64,000 nt of DNA from contig JAPFDX010000012.1 in NCBI GenBank assembly GCA_026168605.1, positions 124,001 through 188,000 of the forward strand, written 5' to 3'. Source of the DNA: Roseburia sp. Its GTDB lineage: Bacteria > Bacillota > Clostridia > Lachnospirales > Lachnospiraceae. Position 1 is the first letter of the stretch. Every line of letters begins with the position of its first letter. Shown here piece by piece: positions 16,690-24,053 of the stretch. Both the position numbers and the translations under genes were made by a program. The notes under the pieces were generated by a model. It saw only the letters and a list, made by a program, of their open reading frames with translations, was not told where the DNA came from and did not search any database.

Positions 16690-17056
16690 TCCCCCACTTC
16701 CTTCTTTGCCGAAGCAAGCAAGATCTTCGGGGGATTTCATCCATGTAAAAAAGCTATCCTATCATTTGCGGCATATTGCCGTCACTGTCTCTAACTTCCT
16801 GCGAAAAAGGTATCATAGATACCGCAGAGCTAAAAAAACCAGGCTGCCCCCAGAAGTTCGTGTATCTAAAATGTCCGGGGATGTGATCCTATTTGAATTT
16901 TATGCGGAGGAAGTGATGAGTGTCAGCGTACAAGACGGTTTCTGTTACAGCCCGAGGGATGAAGAAAATATGTGACCATTTTTATTACTACTGTAGATGG
17001 ATATTGATACACCATCTGCCAGTCGAACTGGTATCAGTGCTGACATTTGACAGCAT
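16690..17056. other. Gene-poor stretch in the accessory island
   Basis: No convincing gene is seen. A 100-codon frame at 16673-16975 lacks a ribosome site, is very rich in Arg, Lys and His, and matches nothing I know. A short GC-rich segment near 16685-16740 could be the end of a lost mobile element, but no terminal inverted repeats or transposase remnants are recognisable. Confidence 0.4.
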
Positions 17057-17076
17057 GAAAGGAAAGGTTTTATTCC

Positions 17077-17451
17077 ATGATATATCCAGAAAAAGGAAAA
17101 GAGCCCGAATGTTTTATCACTTTTGTGGAAAATGCTTTAGAAAAATTAGCAAAAGAGGAATATGCTTCTTTCTTATCTCTTTTTGACAGCAGTCGAATAA
17201 CAACAGAGGATGAATTGATCTTAGCCCTTAAATATTTAGACGAAACTTGTCCTATTACAAAAATTGATGATCCAGCCTTAAAACTGAACCATCAAAGAAT
17301 CAATTTAATTGCATTTAGGGATGGCGATGGGTATCAAATGGATTATGATTTGACAACAGATGGTGAACCAAACGATTTGACACTCCAAATCGAATTTTTG
17401 AAAACAGAAAATGGCTATATTGTTTCACTGGATGATTTACATACCTTATAA
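17077..17451 (+). CDS. Hypothetical acidic protein, possible immunity protein
   Basis: A 124-residue soluble acidic protein (starts MIYPEKGKEPECFITFVEN). It has a helical N-terminal half with EEYASFLSLFDSSRIT, and a C-terminal half with alternating strands (RINLIAFRDGDGYQMDYDL, DLTLQIEF). It resembles the small one-domain immunity proteins of toxin systems in composition, but I cannot name a family. ATG 17077 has GGAAAGG upstream. It is AT-rich against the surrounding genome. The second copy of the degenerate repeat begins 20 bp after its stop. The neighbours on both sides are also small unknown genes on the same strand. Confidence 0.7.
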   Translation: MIYPEKGKEPECFITFVENALEKLAKEEYASFLSLFDSSRITTEDELILALKYLDETCPITKIDDPALKLNHQRINLIAFRDGDGYQMDYDLTTDGEPNDLTLQIEFLKTENGYIVSLDDLHTL

Positions 17452-17470
17452 TTGAATGGTACTTCGTGGA

Positions 17471-17500
17471 ATAATTTCCGGTTTATTGGTGAGTGAAATG
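17471..17500 (+). repeat. Degenerate inter-gene repeat, copy 2
   Basis: ATAATTTCCGGTTTATTGGT followed by GAGTGAAATG. It differs from copy 1 mainly by a few substitutions. The downstream bases ATGAACAATCAGAAAG resemble GTGAAAAATCAGAAGT after copy 3, so similarity extends into the next gene start. Confidence 0.5.
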
Positions 17501-17502
17501 GA

Positions 17503-17643
17503 ATGAACAATCAGAAAGTAATAGGAATCATTTGCAAGGTTCGTTGGCATTTCAAGTTAAACTGTTACTTTTATCACATCAAAGTGAATGGCAGAGTGAA
17601 GAGCAAACGATACTACGATAATGATTTGCTCCCTATTGTATAA
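17503..17643 (+). CDS. Short hypothetical protein (46 residues), possible gene remnant
   Basis: An open frame of 46 codons from ATG 17503 to TAA 17643, encoding a basic peptide (MNNQKVIGIICKVRWHFK at its start, ending near RYYDNDLLPIV). It lies wholly between repeat copies 2 and 3, so it occupies one unit of the cassette-like arrangement. A weak GGTGAG serves as ribosome site. The product is too short and unfamiliar to classify; it may be the stub of a longer gene. Confidence 0.35.
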   Translation: MNNQKVIGIICKVRWHFKLNCYFYHIKVNGRVKSKRYYDNDLLPIV

Positions 17644-17670
17644 CTTCCAGTTTACTATGGAGTTAAAAAC
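17641..17670 (+). repeat. Degenerate inter-gene repeat, copy 3
   Basis: TAACTTCCAGTTTACTATGG followed by AGTTAAAAAC, starting at the stop codon of the 46-codon frame and ending 38 bp before the next gene. Confidence 0.45.
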
Positions 17671-17707
17671 GTGAAAAATCAGAAGTTGAAGTTATGGAGG
17701 TGCGCTG

Positions 17708-18097
17708 ATGAAAAATATTCAAAATTATAATGCAACAAAATATTTAAAAAGGCAAAAATATAAAAAAGTAGAGCATGAAATTTATGAACACAGACAAAAG
17801 AATGAAATATTCTATGTAACTTCATTATCTTTTGTACAAGAGCCGGGGTATCAGGAAGGAAAATGTGCAAGTGAAATTTCTCAATACCCTTTAGAAGATT
17901 TGTTAGATAAGTTTTATTGCCATATCTCTGATTATTATGAAGAATTAAATGTTCCTAATTCTGAAAAATGCTATCTGGAATTTGCAGCTTCAGAAATGGA
18001 TGATATAAAAAATTTAAGAAGTATTATTGGTAAACACGTTTACAATAAAAAATATGAAGAAGCCGGAAATGTTTATGTAAAATTAGTTATTGAATAA
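17708..18097 (+). CDS. Hypothetical protein (129 residues)
   Basis: A 129-residue AT-rich protein that I do not recognise. The N-terminus is basic with many Tyr and Lys (MKNIQNYNATKYLKRQKYKK); the rest is acidic and partly helical (EDLLDKFYCHISDYYEELN). No membrane segment or signal is present. ATG 17708 follows TGGAGGTGCGCTG, a strong ribosome site. It is the last gene of the accessory island. The fourth copy of the degenerate repeat follows its stop, and then a large hairpin separates it from the converging ABC-F gene. An immunity role is possible from context only. Confidence 0.7.
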   Translation: MKNIQNYNATKYLKRQKYKKVEHEIYEHRQKNEIFYVTSLSFVQEPGYQEGKCASEISQYPLEDLLDKFYCHISDYYEELNVPNSEKCYLEFAASEMDDIKNLRSIIGKHVYNKKYEEAGNVYVKLVIE

Positions 18098-18100
18098 AAG

Positions 18101-18139
18101 ACAACTTTCAGTTTTCTGAAAAATTTCCACATCATCACA
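18101..18139 (+). repeat. Degenerate inter-gene repeat, copy 4
   Basis: ACAACTTTCAGTTTTCTGAA followed by AAATTTCCACATCATCACA. The end CCACATCA is shared exactly with copy 1. It is the most decayed copy and lies 4 bp after the gene stop. Confidence 0.4.
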
Positions 18140-18157
18140 AGACTCATCAACCCCAAA

Positions 18158-18199
18158 TGCCGCCAGAGACATTGCACTTTACAAACGTCCCTGGCGGCA
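18158..18199. repeat. Large hairpin similar to that at 3431
   Basis: TGCCGCCAGAGAC (18158-18170) and GTCCCTGGCGGCA (18187-18199) pair over 13 bp with one mismatch. It lies between two converging genes and shares TGCCGCCAG arms with the hairpin at 3431-3477. T-tracts are poor on both strands. Confidence 0.5.
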
Positions 18200-18207
18200 T
18201 CATATAT

Positions 18208-19764
18208 TTACAAGATCTTCGTCGTCCACTTCGAGCAGTCCCAAACCTCACTCACGATATCCTGATAGAACTCAGGCTCATGACAGATCAGAAGGATCGT
18301 TCCACGGTACTCCTTTAAGGCGCGCTTTAACTCCTCCTTCGCGTCCACATCGAGATGGTTCGTCGGCTCGTCCAAAAGCAGGACGTTCGTCGCACGGTTC
18401 ATCAACTTGCACAGGCGCACCTTCGCCTGCTCACCGCCGCTTAACACGCGCACCTGACTCTCGATGTGCTTCGTCGTCAGACCACAGCGCGCCAACGCCG
18501 CACGCACCTCATACTGCGTGAAAGCCGGAAATTCCTCCCAGATCTCGTCGATGCAGGTGTTTTTATTCTCACCCTTGATCTCCTGCTCAAAATATCCGGT
18601 CTCTAAATTTTCTCCCGTGACCACCTTTCCCTTAAGCGCAGGGATCAGTCCCAAAATACTCTTTAACAGCGTCGTCTTACCGATTCCGTTTGCGCCCACA
18701 AGCGCCACCTTGTGCCCGCGTTCCAGCGAAATATTGAGCGGTACGGAGAGGGGCTCGTCGTAGCCGATGACAAGATCTTTCGTCTCAAAAATATATTTTC
18801 CCGGCGTCCGCCCCACCGGAAAAGAAAACTCCGGCTTCGGACGCTCGGCGGCAAGCTCGATGATGTCCATCTTGTCCAGCTTCTTCTGCCTCGACATCGC
18901 CATATTCCGCGTCGCCACGCGCGCCTTGTTCCGCGCCACAAAATCCTTTAACTCGCTGATCTCCTGCTGCTGTCTGCGGTACGCCGCCTCAAGCTGCGCC
19001 TTCTTCACCGCATAGACCTCCTCGAACTTCTCGTAGTTGCCCACATAGCGGTCGAGGTGCTGGTTCTCCATGTGGTAAATGATATTCACCACTTCATTTA
19101 AAAACGGAATATCGTGCGAGATCAGGATAAAAGCGTTCTCATACTCCGTCAGGTAACGCTTTAACCAAGCGATATGCTCGGCGTCCAGATAGTTTGTCGG
19201 CTCGTCCAGAAGTAAAATATCCGGCTTCTCCAAAAGAAGCTTTGCCAACAACACCTTCATGCGCTGCCCGCCGCTCAGATCCGTCACGTCGTGCTCCAAA
19301 CCGAGCTCCAAAAGTCCCAGCGCACGCGCGACCTCCTCCACCTTCGCGTCAATCACATAAAAATCATGGAGTGTGAGCGCATCCTGGATCACGCCCAGCT
19401 CCTCCATCATCGCATCCATCTCCTCCGGTCCTGCCTCCCCGAGGGAATCGCAGATCTCATTCATCTTCTCCTCCATCTCAAAGAGCCAGGCGAACGCCGA
19501 CTTTAGCACGCTCTCGATCGTCATGCCCTTCGTCAGCGTCGAGTGCTGGTCGAGATAGCCGACGCGCACGTGCTTCGCCCACTCGACCTTGCCCTCGTCC
19601 GGCATCAGCTTCCCGGTCACAATATTCATAAACGTGGATTTGCCCTCGCCGTTCGCGCCGACCAGTCCGATATGTTCCCCTTTTAGCAGACGGAACGACA
19701 CATCGTCAAAGATCGCCCGGTCGCCAAATCCATGCGTCAAATGCTCTACATTTAAAATACTCAT
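18208..19764 (-). CDS. ABC-F family ATPase (ribosome-associated type)
   Basis: A 518-residue soluble protein with two ATPase domains and no membrane segments, the layout of ABC-F proteins that act on the ribosome E site as translation factors or antibiotic-resistance factors. Domain 1 has Walker A GANGEGKST (about 36-44), LSGGQRMK and LLLDEPTNYLD. A charged linker (about 240-300) holds the P-site tRNA interaction motif region. Domain 2 has GANGIGKTT, LSGGEQAK and LLLDEPTNHLD. Both catalytic Glu residues are present. The short linker and length fit the YkpA/YbiT-type subgroup rather than a dedicated resistance protein. ATG 19764 follows AAGGAG. uppP lies just upstream on the same strand. Confidence 0.93.
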   Translation of the reverse strand: MSILNVEHLTHGFGDRAIFDDVSFRLLKGEHIGLVGANGEGKSTFMNIVTGKLMPDEGKVEWAKHVRVGYLDQHSTLTKGMTIESVLKSAFAWLFEMEEKMNEICDSLGEAGPEEMDAMMEELGVIQDALTLHDFYVIDAKVEEVARALGLLELGLEHDVTDLSGGQRMKVLLAKLLLEKPDILLLDEPTNYLDAEHIAWLKRYLTEYENAFILISHDIPFLNEVVNIIYHMENQHLDRYVGNYEKFEEVYAVKKAQLEAAYRRQQQEISELKDFVARNKARVATRNMAMSRQKKLDKMDIIELAAERPKPEFSFPVGRTPGKYIFETKDLVIGYDEPLSVPLNISLERGHKVALVGANGIGKTTLLKSILGLIPALKGKVVTGENLETGYFEQEIKGENKNTCIDEIWEEFPAFTQYEVRAALARCGLTTKHIESQVRVLSGGEQAKVRLCKLMNRATNVLLLDEPTNHLDVDAKEELKRALKEYRGTILLICHEPEFYQDIVSEVWDCSKWTTKIL

Positions 19765-19780
19765 AAAACTCCTTGTATTT

Positions 19781-20659
19781 TTATTTTATCCAGAAATACA
19801 GTAACACCACGATACCGAGCACAATGCGGTACCAGCCAAACACCTTAAAGTCATGCTTTCTGATATAGCCAAGCAGAAACTTGATCACCACAATGGAGAC
19901 CACAAAGGCGCTTACCATTCCGCCAAGCAGGATCATCGACTCGCTGCCGCCCAGTGCAAGACCAAAGTCGAGGATCTCCAGAAGGCTTGCGCCAAGCATC
20001 ACCGGAATCGCCAGGATAAATGTAAACTGGCTCGCCGCCTTTCTGGAAATCCCGATCAAAAGCGCGCCCACGATCGTTGCACCGGAGCGCGAAGTGCCCG
20101 GAAACGCCGCCGCCAGAAGCTGAAACACGCCGATCGCCGCCGCCATCTTCCAGGTGATCTCATACATCGTCTCCACCTTCGGCGTCTTTCCCGCGTTGCG
20201 GTTTTCCACCACGATAAAGGCGATACCAAACACGATCAGAGCCACCGACACGCCGATGGGATTGTAAAACAGCTCGTCGCACACGTCGTCCAGCCCCAGC
20301 GCGACAAAGAAGATCGCCGGCAGGCACGCGACCACAATCTTAAACCAGTTGATGATGATCGGCATCTTCACTGCAAGCGGTCCGAAAAACCAGTGTTCCT
20401 CGCGCCAGACGCTCACGCCGCGCGGCGTCTTTCTGCCGCCGGAAAGTCCAAACGGCCAGATCTCGCCCCAGAAGAGCACGATCACCGCAAGGATCGCCCC
20501 AAGCTGGATCACAACGAGGAACATATCCCAGAACGCCTTGCTGACGTCGAGCGTCAGAAACTCATTTAACAGGATCATGTGTCCGGTACTGCTGATCGGC
20601 AGCCACTCCGTGATGCCCTCAACGATACCAAAAATAATTGCTTTCAGTAATTCTAACAT
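19781..20659 (-). CDS. uppP: Undecaprenyl-diphosphatase UppP (BacA)
   Basis: A 292-residue integral membrane enzyme that removes a phosphate from undecaprenyl diphosphate to recycle the lipid carrier of cell-wall synthesis. Overexpression of such proteins gives bacitracin resistance. The diagnostic motifs are EGITEWLPISSTGHM (about 14-28) and PGTSRSGATI (about 185-194). About eight hydrophobic segments follow the expected pattern. ATG 20659 is chosen because GGGAG lies 5 bases upstream and the protein then starts at the usual hydrophobic helix; the ATG six codons earlier lacks a ribosome site. It lies between the lipoprotein gene and the ABC-F gene, all on one strand. Confidence 0.95.
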   Translation of the reverse strand: MLELLKAIIFGIVEGITEWLPISSTGHMILLNEFLTLDVSKAFWDMFLVVIQLGAILAVIVLFWGEIWPFGLSGGRKTPRGVSVWREEHWFFGPLAVKMPIIINWFKIVVACLPAIFFVALGLDDVCDELFYNPIGVSVALIVFGIAFIVVENRNAGKTPKVETMYEITWKMAAAIGVFQLLAAAFPGTSRSGATIVGALLIGISRKAASQFTFILAIPVMLGASLLEILDFGLALGGSESMILLGGMVSAFVVSIVVIKFLLGYIRKHDFKVFGWYRIVLGIVVLLYFWIK

Positions 20660-20689
20660 AAGCTCTCCCAATTCCATTCACTGTGACGG

Positions 20690-21694
20690 TCAGATATCCC
20701 CGCAATGCTTCTTAAAAACCGCAAAAAAACTGTCCGTAGTGATCTCGCCCCCCGTCTCTAAGGTAAGCTCCTCCCACAACTCCTCATTCATCTGCGCTTC
20801 CCTCGTTCCTGCAAACTCGCGGTAAATGTCGTCAAACGCCTCCTTCTGGCGTTTCGCCACGATATTTTTCTTATTTTCCTCCGTCAGCTCTACATTATAC
20901 TTATTCAGACACCGGATAAAATAGTATCCGTCCTCGGTCGTTATCATCTGTGACGTCTCGTCATTCTCCAGACGGAACACGATCTCCGACGCCTCCTCGG
21001 GAAAGTCGTCCCGCGATACCGTCACCTGGATCGCAGGCAGCTCATTATAATTGTTTGCCACCGTGGCAAAATCCTCCCCCGCGGCAAGCTTCTGGTTCAC
21101 CACACCCGCCTGCCCCGCGTCCGTCACGAAAATCTGCATGATCTCCATCACGCGCGCCTCGTCGTCGCTGACCTCCTCATCGACTCCGGCAGTCAGCGAA
21201 TGATAAAGCTTCTGCGCCAGCGCATAATGCCCGTAATATTCCTCGATATCGTCCTCGGAGACTCCCAGATAGGAGATCTCCTCTTTTGAGAGCGAATCAT
21301 AATATTCCTCCGCCGCATCCGCCACCTTCTGCTGCTCCTCCTCCGTAAGCGCCATCTCCTGCGATTCGGCGAGAAGATCCATACAGTACACGGTCGTCAG
21401 CTCCTCCAGCGTGATATCCTTGACATAGTCTGTCAAAGAATCGTCGCCGAAATCGTGCTCCCACAGATTCACGGTGTACGCCGTCCCATAGATATTCTGG
21501 TAATTGGCGAGATAGACCTTCGCCTCCTTCAGTTCGCAGATACTCCTGTCAATCCGGAACACCTGACGGTTGTTTAAATTCTTCGACAGGACGAACTCTT
21601 TGTCTCCGATCCGGCATCCCGACAGCAGAAGTGTCATGCAGGCGGCTGCGCACACCGCGCGCAGCCATCCCCTAACCCTCTTCTTTTTTCTCAT
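20690..21694 (-). CDS. Parvulin-type peptidyl-prolyl isomerase lipoprotein (PrsA/SurA-like)
   Basis: A 334-residue predicted lipoprotein that folds exported proteins outside the membrane. The signal sequence ends in the lipobox LLSGC with Cys27 as the lipidated residue. Residues about 45-175 form a helical SurA/PrsA-like N-domain rich in Glu. A divergent PPIC parvulin domain follows at about 180-265 (ARVMEIMQIFV near its start, then EDFATVANNYNE and GYYFIRCLNKY near its end). A helical tail completes it. It starts 15 bp downstream of the flavoprotein gene and 31 bp before uppP, so the three are probably cotranscribed. Whether isomerase activity remains cannot be judged from sequence. Confidence 0.85.
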   Translation of the reverse strand: MRKKKRVRGWLRAVCAAACMTLLLSGCRIGDKEFVLSKNLNNRQVFRIDRSICELKEAKVYLANYQNIYGTAYTVNLWEHDFGDDSLTDYVKDITLEELTTVYCMDLLAESQEMALTEEEQQKVADAAEEYYDSLSKEEISYLGVSEDDIEEYYGHYALAQKLYHSLTAGVDEEVSDDEARVMEIMQIFVTDAGQAGVVNQKLAAGEDFATVANNYNELPAIQVTVSRDDFPEEASEIVFRLENDETSQMITTEDGYYFIRCLNKYNVELTEENKKNIVAKRQKEAFDDIYREFAGTREAQMNEELWEELTLETGGEITTDSFFAVFKKHCGDI

Positions 21695-21708
21695 GTAATT
21701 TACCCTTA

Positions 21709-23109
21709 TTATGCTTCCATCGCGTGCAGGATACTGCGCGCAACGGAGATACCGTTTGCGGACGCCTGCTGCAATCCTCTGGTCACAGACGCCCCGTCGC
21801 CGATCGCACGCAGACCCTTCACACTCGTCTGGAAGTCTTGATCGACAACGACCTTGTTCGAGTAGAATTTGACCTCCACGCCATAGAGCAGCGTCTCGTC
21901 GCTCGCGATACCCGGAGTCACCTTGTCAAGCGCGAGGATCATCTCCTCGATATCCACCATGATACGGTGTGGGAACACAAGCGACAGATCGCCCGGCACC
22001 GCGTCCTTTAAGGTAGGGATCAGGTTGTTTCTGCAGAGGCGCTCCTCGGTCGTCCTTCTCCCACGGCGGAAATCGCCGAAGGTCTGCACCAGGATCCTTC
22101 CGTCGCAGAGCATATTTGAGAGCTGCGCGATCTGCTTGCCGTACTCGATCGGCGTCTTAAACGGCTTTGTGAAATTCTTTGAAACCAAAATCGCGAAGTT
22201 CGTGTTATTCGTCTTTAAGTCCTTTGACTTGTAGGCGTGTCCGTTCACCACGGCAAGCCCGTTGTCGTAGTACTCCGTCGCGACCTCCCCCGACGGATTC
22301 GTACAGAAGGTACGCACCTTGTCGTCAAAGGTTGGCGTGTGGTACACCAGCTTTGCCTCATAGAGATTCTCATTCAAAAACTCCATGACCTCATCGCGCA
22401 CCTCCACGCGGACGCCCACGTCCACCGTGCCGACCTGCGTCTCGATGTCGTGCTGCTTGCAGATGTGGGAAAACCAGTCCGCGCCCTCGCGTCCGACCGC
22501 AGAGATCACCTCGCCCGCAAGATACGTCTCACCCTTGTCCGTGATCACACCCTTCACACAGCCGTCCTCGATGATGATATCGTCAACCATCGTGTGAAAC
22601 TCCATCTCCACGCCCTCCGCAAGCAGATGCTCCTGAAGTCTGGAGTAGATCTTGTAGCCCTCCTCCGTGCCGAGATGGCGGATCGGACACTCGATCAGCT
22701 TTAAGTTTGCCATGATCGCCTTTCTGCGGATCTCGCGGATCTCCTTCTCCTTGTCCACGCCGTACACCTTCGTGTCCGCGCCGAACTTCAGATAAATATC
22801 ATCCGATTCCTTCAACAGCTCCACGGTCTTGTCATAGCCCAGGATCTCCGGCAGGTTGCCGCCCACGTCCGGGGAGAGGGAGAGCTTTCCGTCCGAAAAC
22901 GCACCCGCGCCCGCAAAGCCCGTCGTGATCGAACACGGCTTACAGCCCACGCACACCTTTGTCTTTCGTTTCGGGCACTCGCGCTTTTCGATGCGTCTGC
23001 CCTTCTCGATCATAAGCACCTTCAAATCCTTCTTCGCATGGATCAGCTCATACGCGCAAAAAATACCGGATGGTCCTGCCCCCACGATAATCACATCATA
23101 ATTTTTCAT
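21709..23109 (-). CDS. FAD-dependent dehydrogenase-like flavoprotein
   Basis: A 466-residue NAD(P)/FAD-binding protein. The N-terminal Rossmann motif is VIIVGAGPSGIFCAYEL, with MIEKG at the end of the second strand. A Cys-rich segment (CPKRKTKVCVGCKPC, about 46-60) followed by GFAGAGAFSDGKL is characteristic of this bacterial family of uncharacterised FAD proteins. The C-terminal GDGASVTRGLQQASANG contacts FAD. ATG 23109 is preferred to the ATG two codons upstream, which overlaps the ribosome site GAGG. The Cys cluster could bind a metal or form a redox centre; that is inference. Reaction unknown. Confidence 0.88.
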   Translation of the reverse strand: MKNYDVIIVGAGPSGIFCAYELIHAKKDLKVLMIEKGRRIEKRECPKRKTKVCVGCKPCSITTGFAGAGAFSDGKLSLSPDVGGNLPEILGYDKTVELLKESDDIYLKFGADTKVYGVDKEKEIREIRRKAIMANLKLIECPIRHLGTEEGYKIYSRLQEHLLAEGVEMEFHTMVDDIIIEDGCVKGVITDKGETYLAGEVISAVGREGADWFSHICKQHDIETQVGTVDVGVRVEVRDEVMEFLNENLYEAKLVYHTPTFDDKVRTFCTNPSGEVATEYYDNGLAVVNGHAYKSKDLKTNNTNFAILVSKNFTKPFKTPIEYGKQIAQLSNMLCDGRILVQTFGDFRRGRRTTEERLCRNNLIPTLKDAVPGDLSLVFPHRIMVDIEEMILALDKVTPGIASDETLLYGVEVKFYSNKVVVDQDFQTSVKGLRAIGDGASVTRGLQQASANGISVARSILHAMEA

Positions 23110-23133
23110 CGTCATTCCTCACTTCTATCTGTT

Positions 23134-23391
23134 CTATGCTTCCACGATCAGGTATCTGCCGTCCGGAAGTGCAAACACCTCCTGCGACTCCTCCAGTTCC
23201 TCATCATCCATACCTGCAATATCCACGCCCTCTTCCTCGAAATAGGCACGGACCTCCCTGATGTTTCCGGCAACCACCGCCATGCAGTCCTCTAAAAATT
23301 CCTCTGCCTCCTCCGCAGTCTCTGCCACCGGTTCGGGAAACAGTTTTCCCTGCTGTGCCAAAAAAGTCTCCAGACACATCTCATCATACAT
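23134..23391 (-). CDS. Small acidic conserved-looking hypothetical protein
   Basis: An 85-residue, very acidic protein (MYDEMCLETFLAQQGKLFPE at its start, ending DGRYLIVEA). It has no membrane segment or signal. GGAGGG lies upstream of the ATG at good spacing. It stands between maf and the flavoprotein gene on the same strand, with short gaps, so it is probably part of the same transcript. I do not recognise a domain; the terminal strand pattern (EVFALPDGRYLIVE) suggests a small alpha/beta fold. Confidence 0.75.
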   Translation of the reverse strand: MYDEMCLETFLAQQGKLFPEPVAETAEEAEEFLEDCMAVVAGNIREVRAYFEEEGVDIAGMDDEELEESQEVFALPDGRYLIVEA

Positions 23392-23425
23392 ACAGATACC
23401 CTCCCTATGATTTTTCTCTTAAATT

Positions 23426-24052
23426 CTACCATAAATAAAGGTCAATTCCAAGCTTCTTTAACTTCTGGTAAACCGCTGCAACCGGAAGTCCTACAACATT
23501 ATTATAGTCGCCGTCGATTTTGTCAATATAAATCGCGCATTTTCCCTGGATCGCGTAGCCTCCCGCCTTGTCAAACGGCTCGCCCGTGGCGATATAGCGC
23601 CGGATCTCCTGCTCCGTCATGCTGCACACCGACACCGCTGTTTTCTCGTGGAAGGTCAGCTCGCCCGCCTTGCCGGATGCGTCCAGCAGCACGAGCGACA
23701 CCCCGGTATAGACCTCGTGCGTCTTTCCCTGCAGCATCGAGAGCATCCGGAATGCGTCCGCCTCGTCCTTTGGCTTTCCGAGGATTTCGTCCCCATATGC
23801 CACGACCGTGTCCGCTCCGATGATCAAAATATCCTGCGGCGTCACCAGCTCCTCATGGGAAGCCCCATAAGATTTCACCATCCCGGCGACCTCTCTTGCC
23901 TTCTGCCCTGCAAGCTCCTCCACAGCCTCGTGCGGAAGCTTTTTCGTGATGACTTCCTCCCCCTTTGCCGGGCAGACCTCAAAGTGGATGCCGATCTGCT
24001 CCAGCAGTTCCCTTCTCCGCGGGGATGCGGACGCCAGTATAATCTGTCCCAT
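23426..24052 (-). CDS. maf: Maf-family nucleoside triphosphate pyrophosphatase
   Basis: A 208-residue cytoplasmic enzyme of the Maf/YhdE/YceF family that hydrolyses nucleoside triphosphates, including modified or non-canonical ones, to monophosphates, and is linked to cell division arrest. Motifs seen are ILASASPRRRELL (residues 5-17), DILIIGADTVV with the conserved Asp, GKPKD, GKTHEVYTGV, and DKAGGYAIQGK followed by GDYNNVVGLP. ATG 24052 is chosen because GGAGGAG ideally precedes it; this places it one base after the addA stop codon, so the two are translationally coupled. Identification secure. Confidence 0.95.
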   Translation of the reverse strand: MGQIILASASPRRRELLEQIGIHFEVCPAKGEEVITKKLPHEAVEELAGQKAREVAGMVKSYGASHEELVTPQDILIIGADTVVAYGDEILGKPKDEADAFRMLSMLQGKTHEVYTGVSLVLLDASGKAGELTFHEKTAVSVCSMTEQEIRRYIATGEPFDKAGGYAIQGKCAIYIDKIDGDYNNVVGLPVAAVYQKLKKLGIDLYLW

Positions 24053-24053
24053 T

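Noticed and set aside
16673-16975. A 100-codon frame in the accessory island
   Set aside because: No ribosome site, very basic composition, no similarity that I recognise; kept only as part of the gene-poor stretch.
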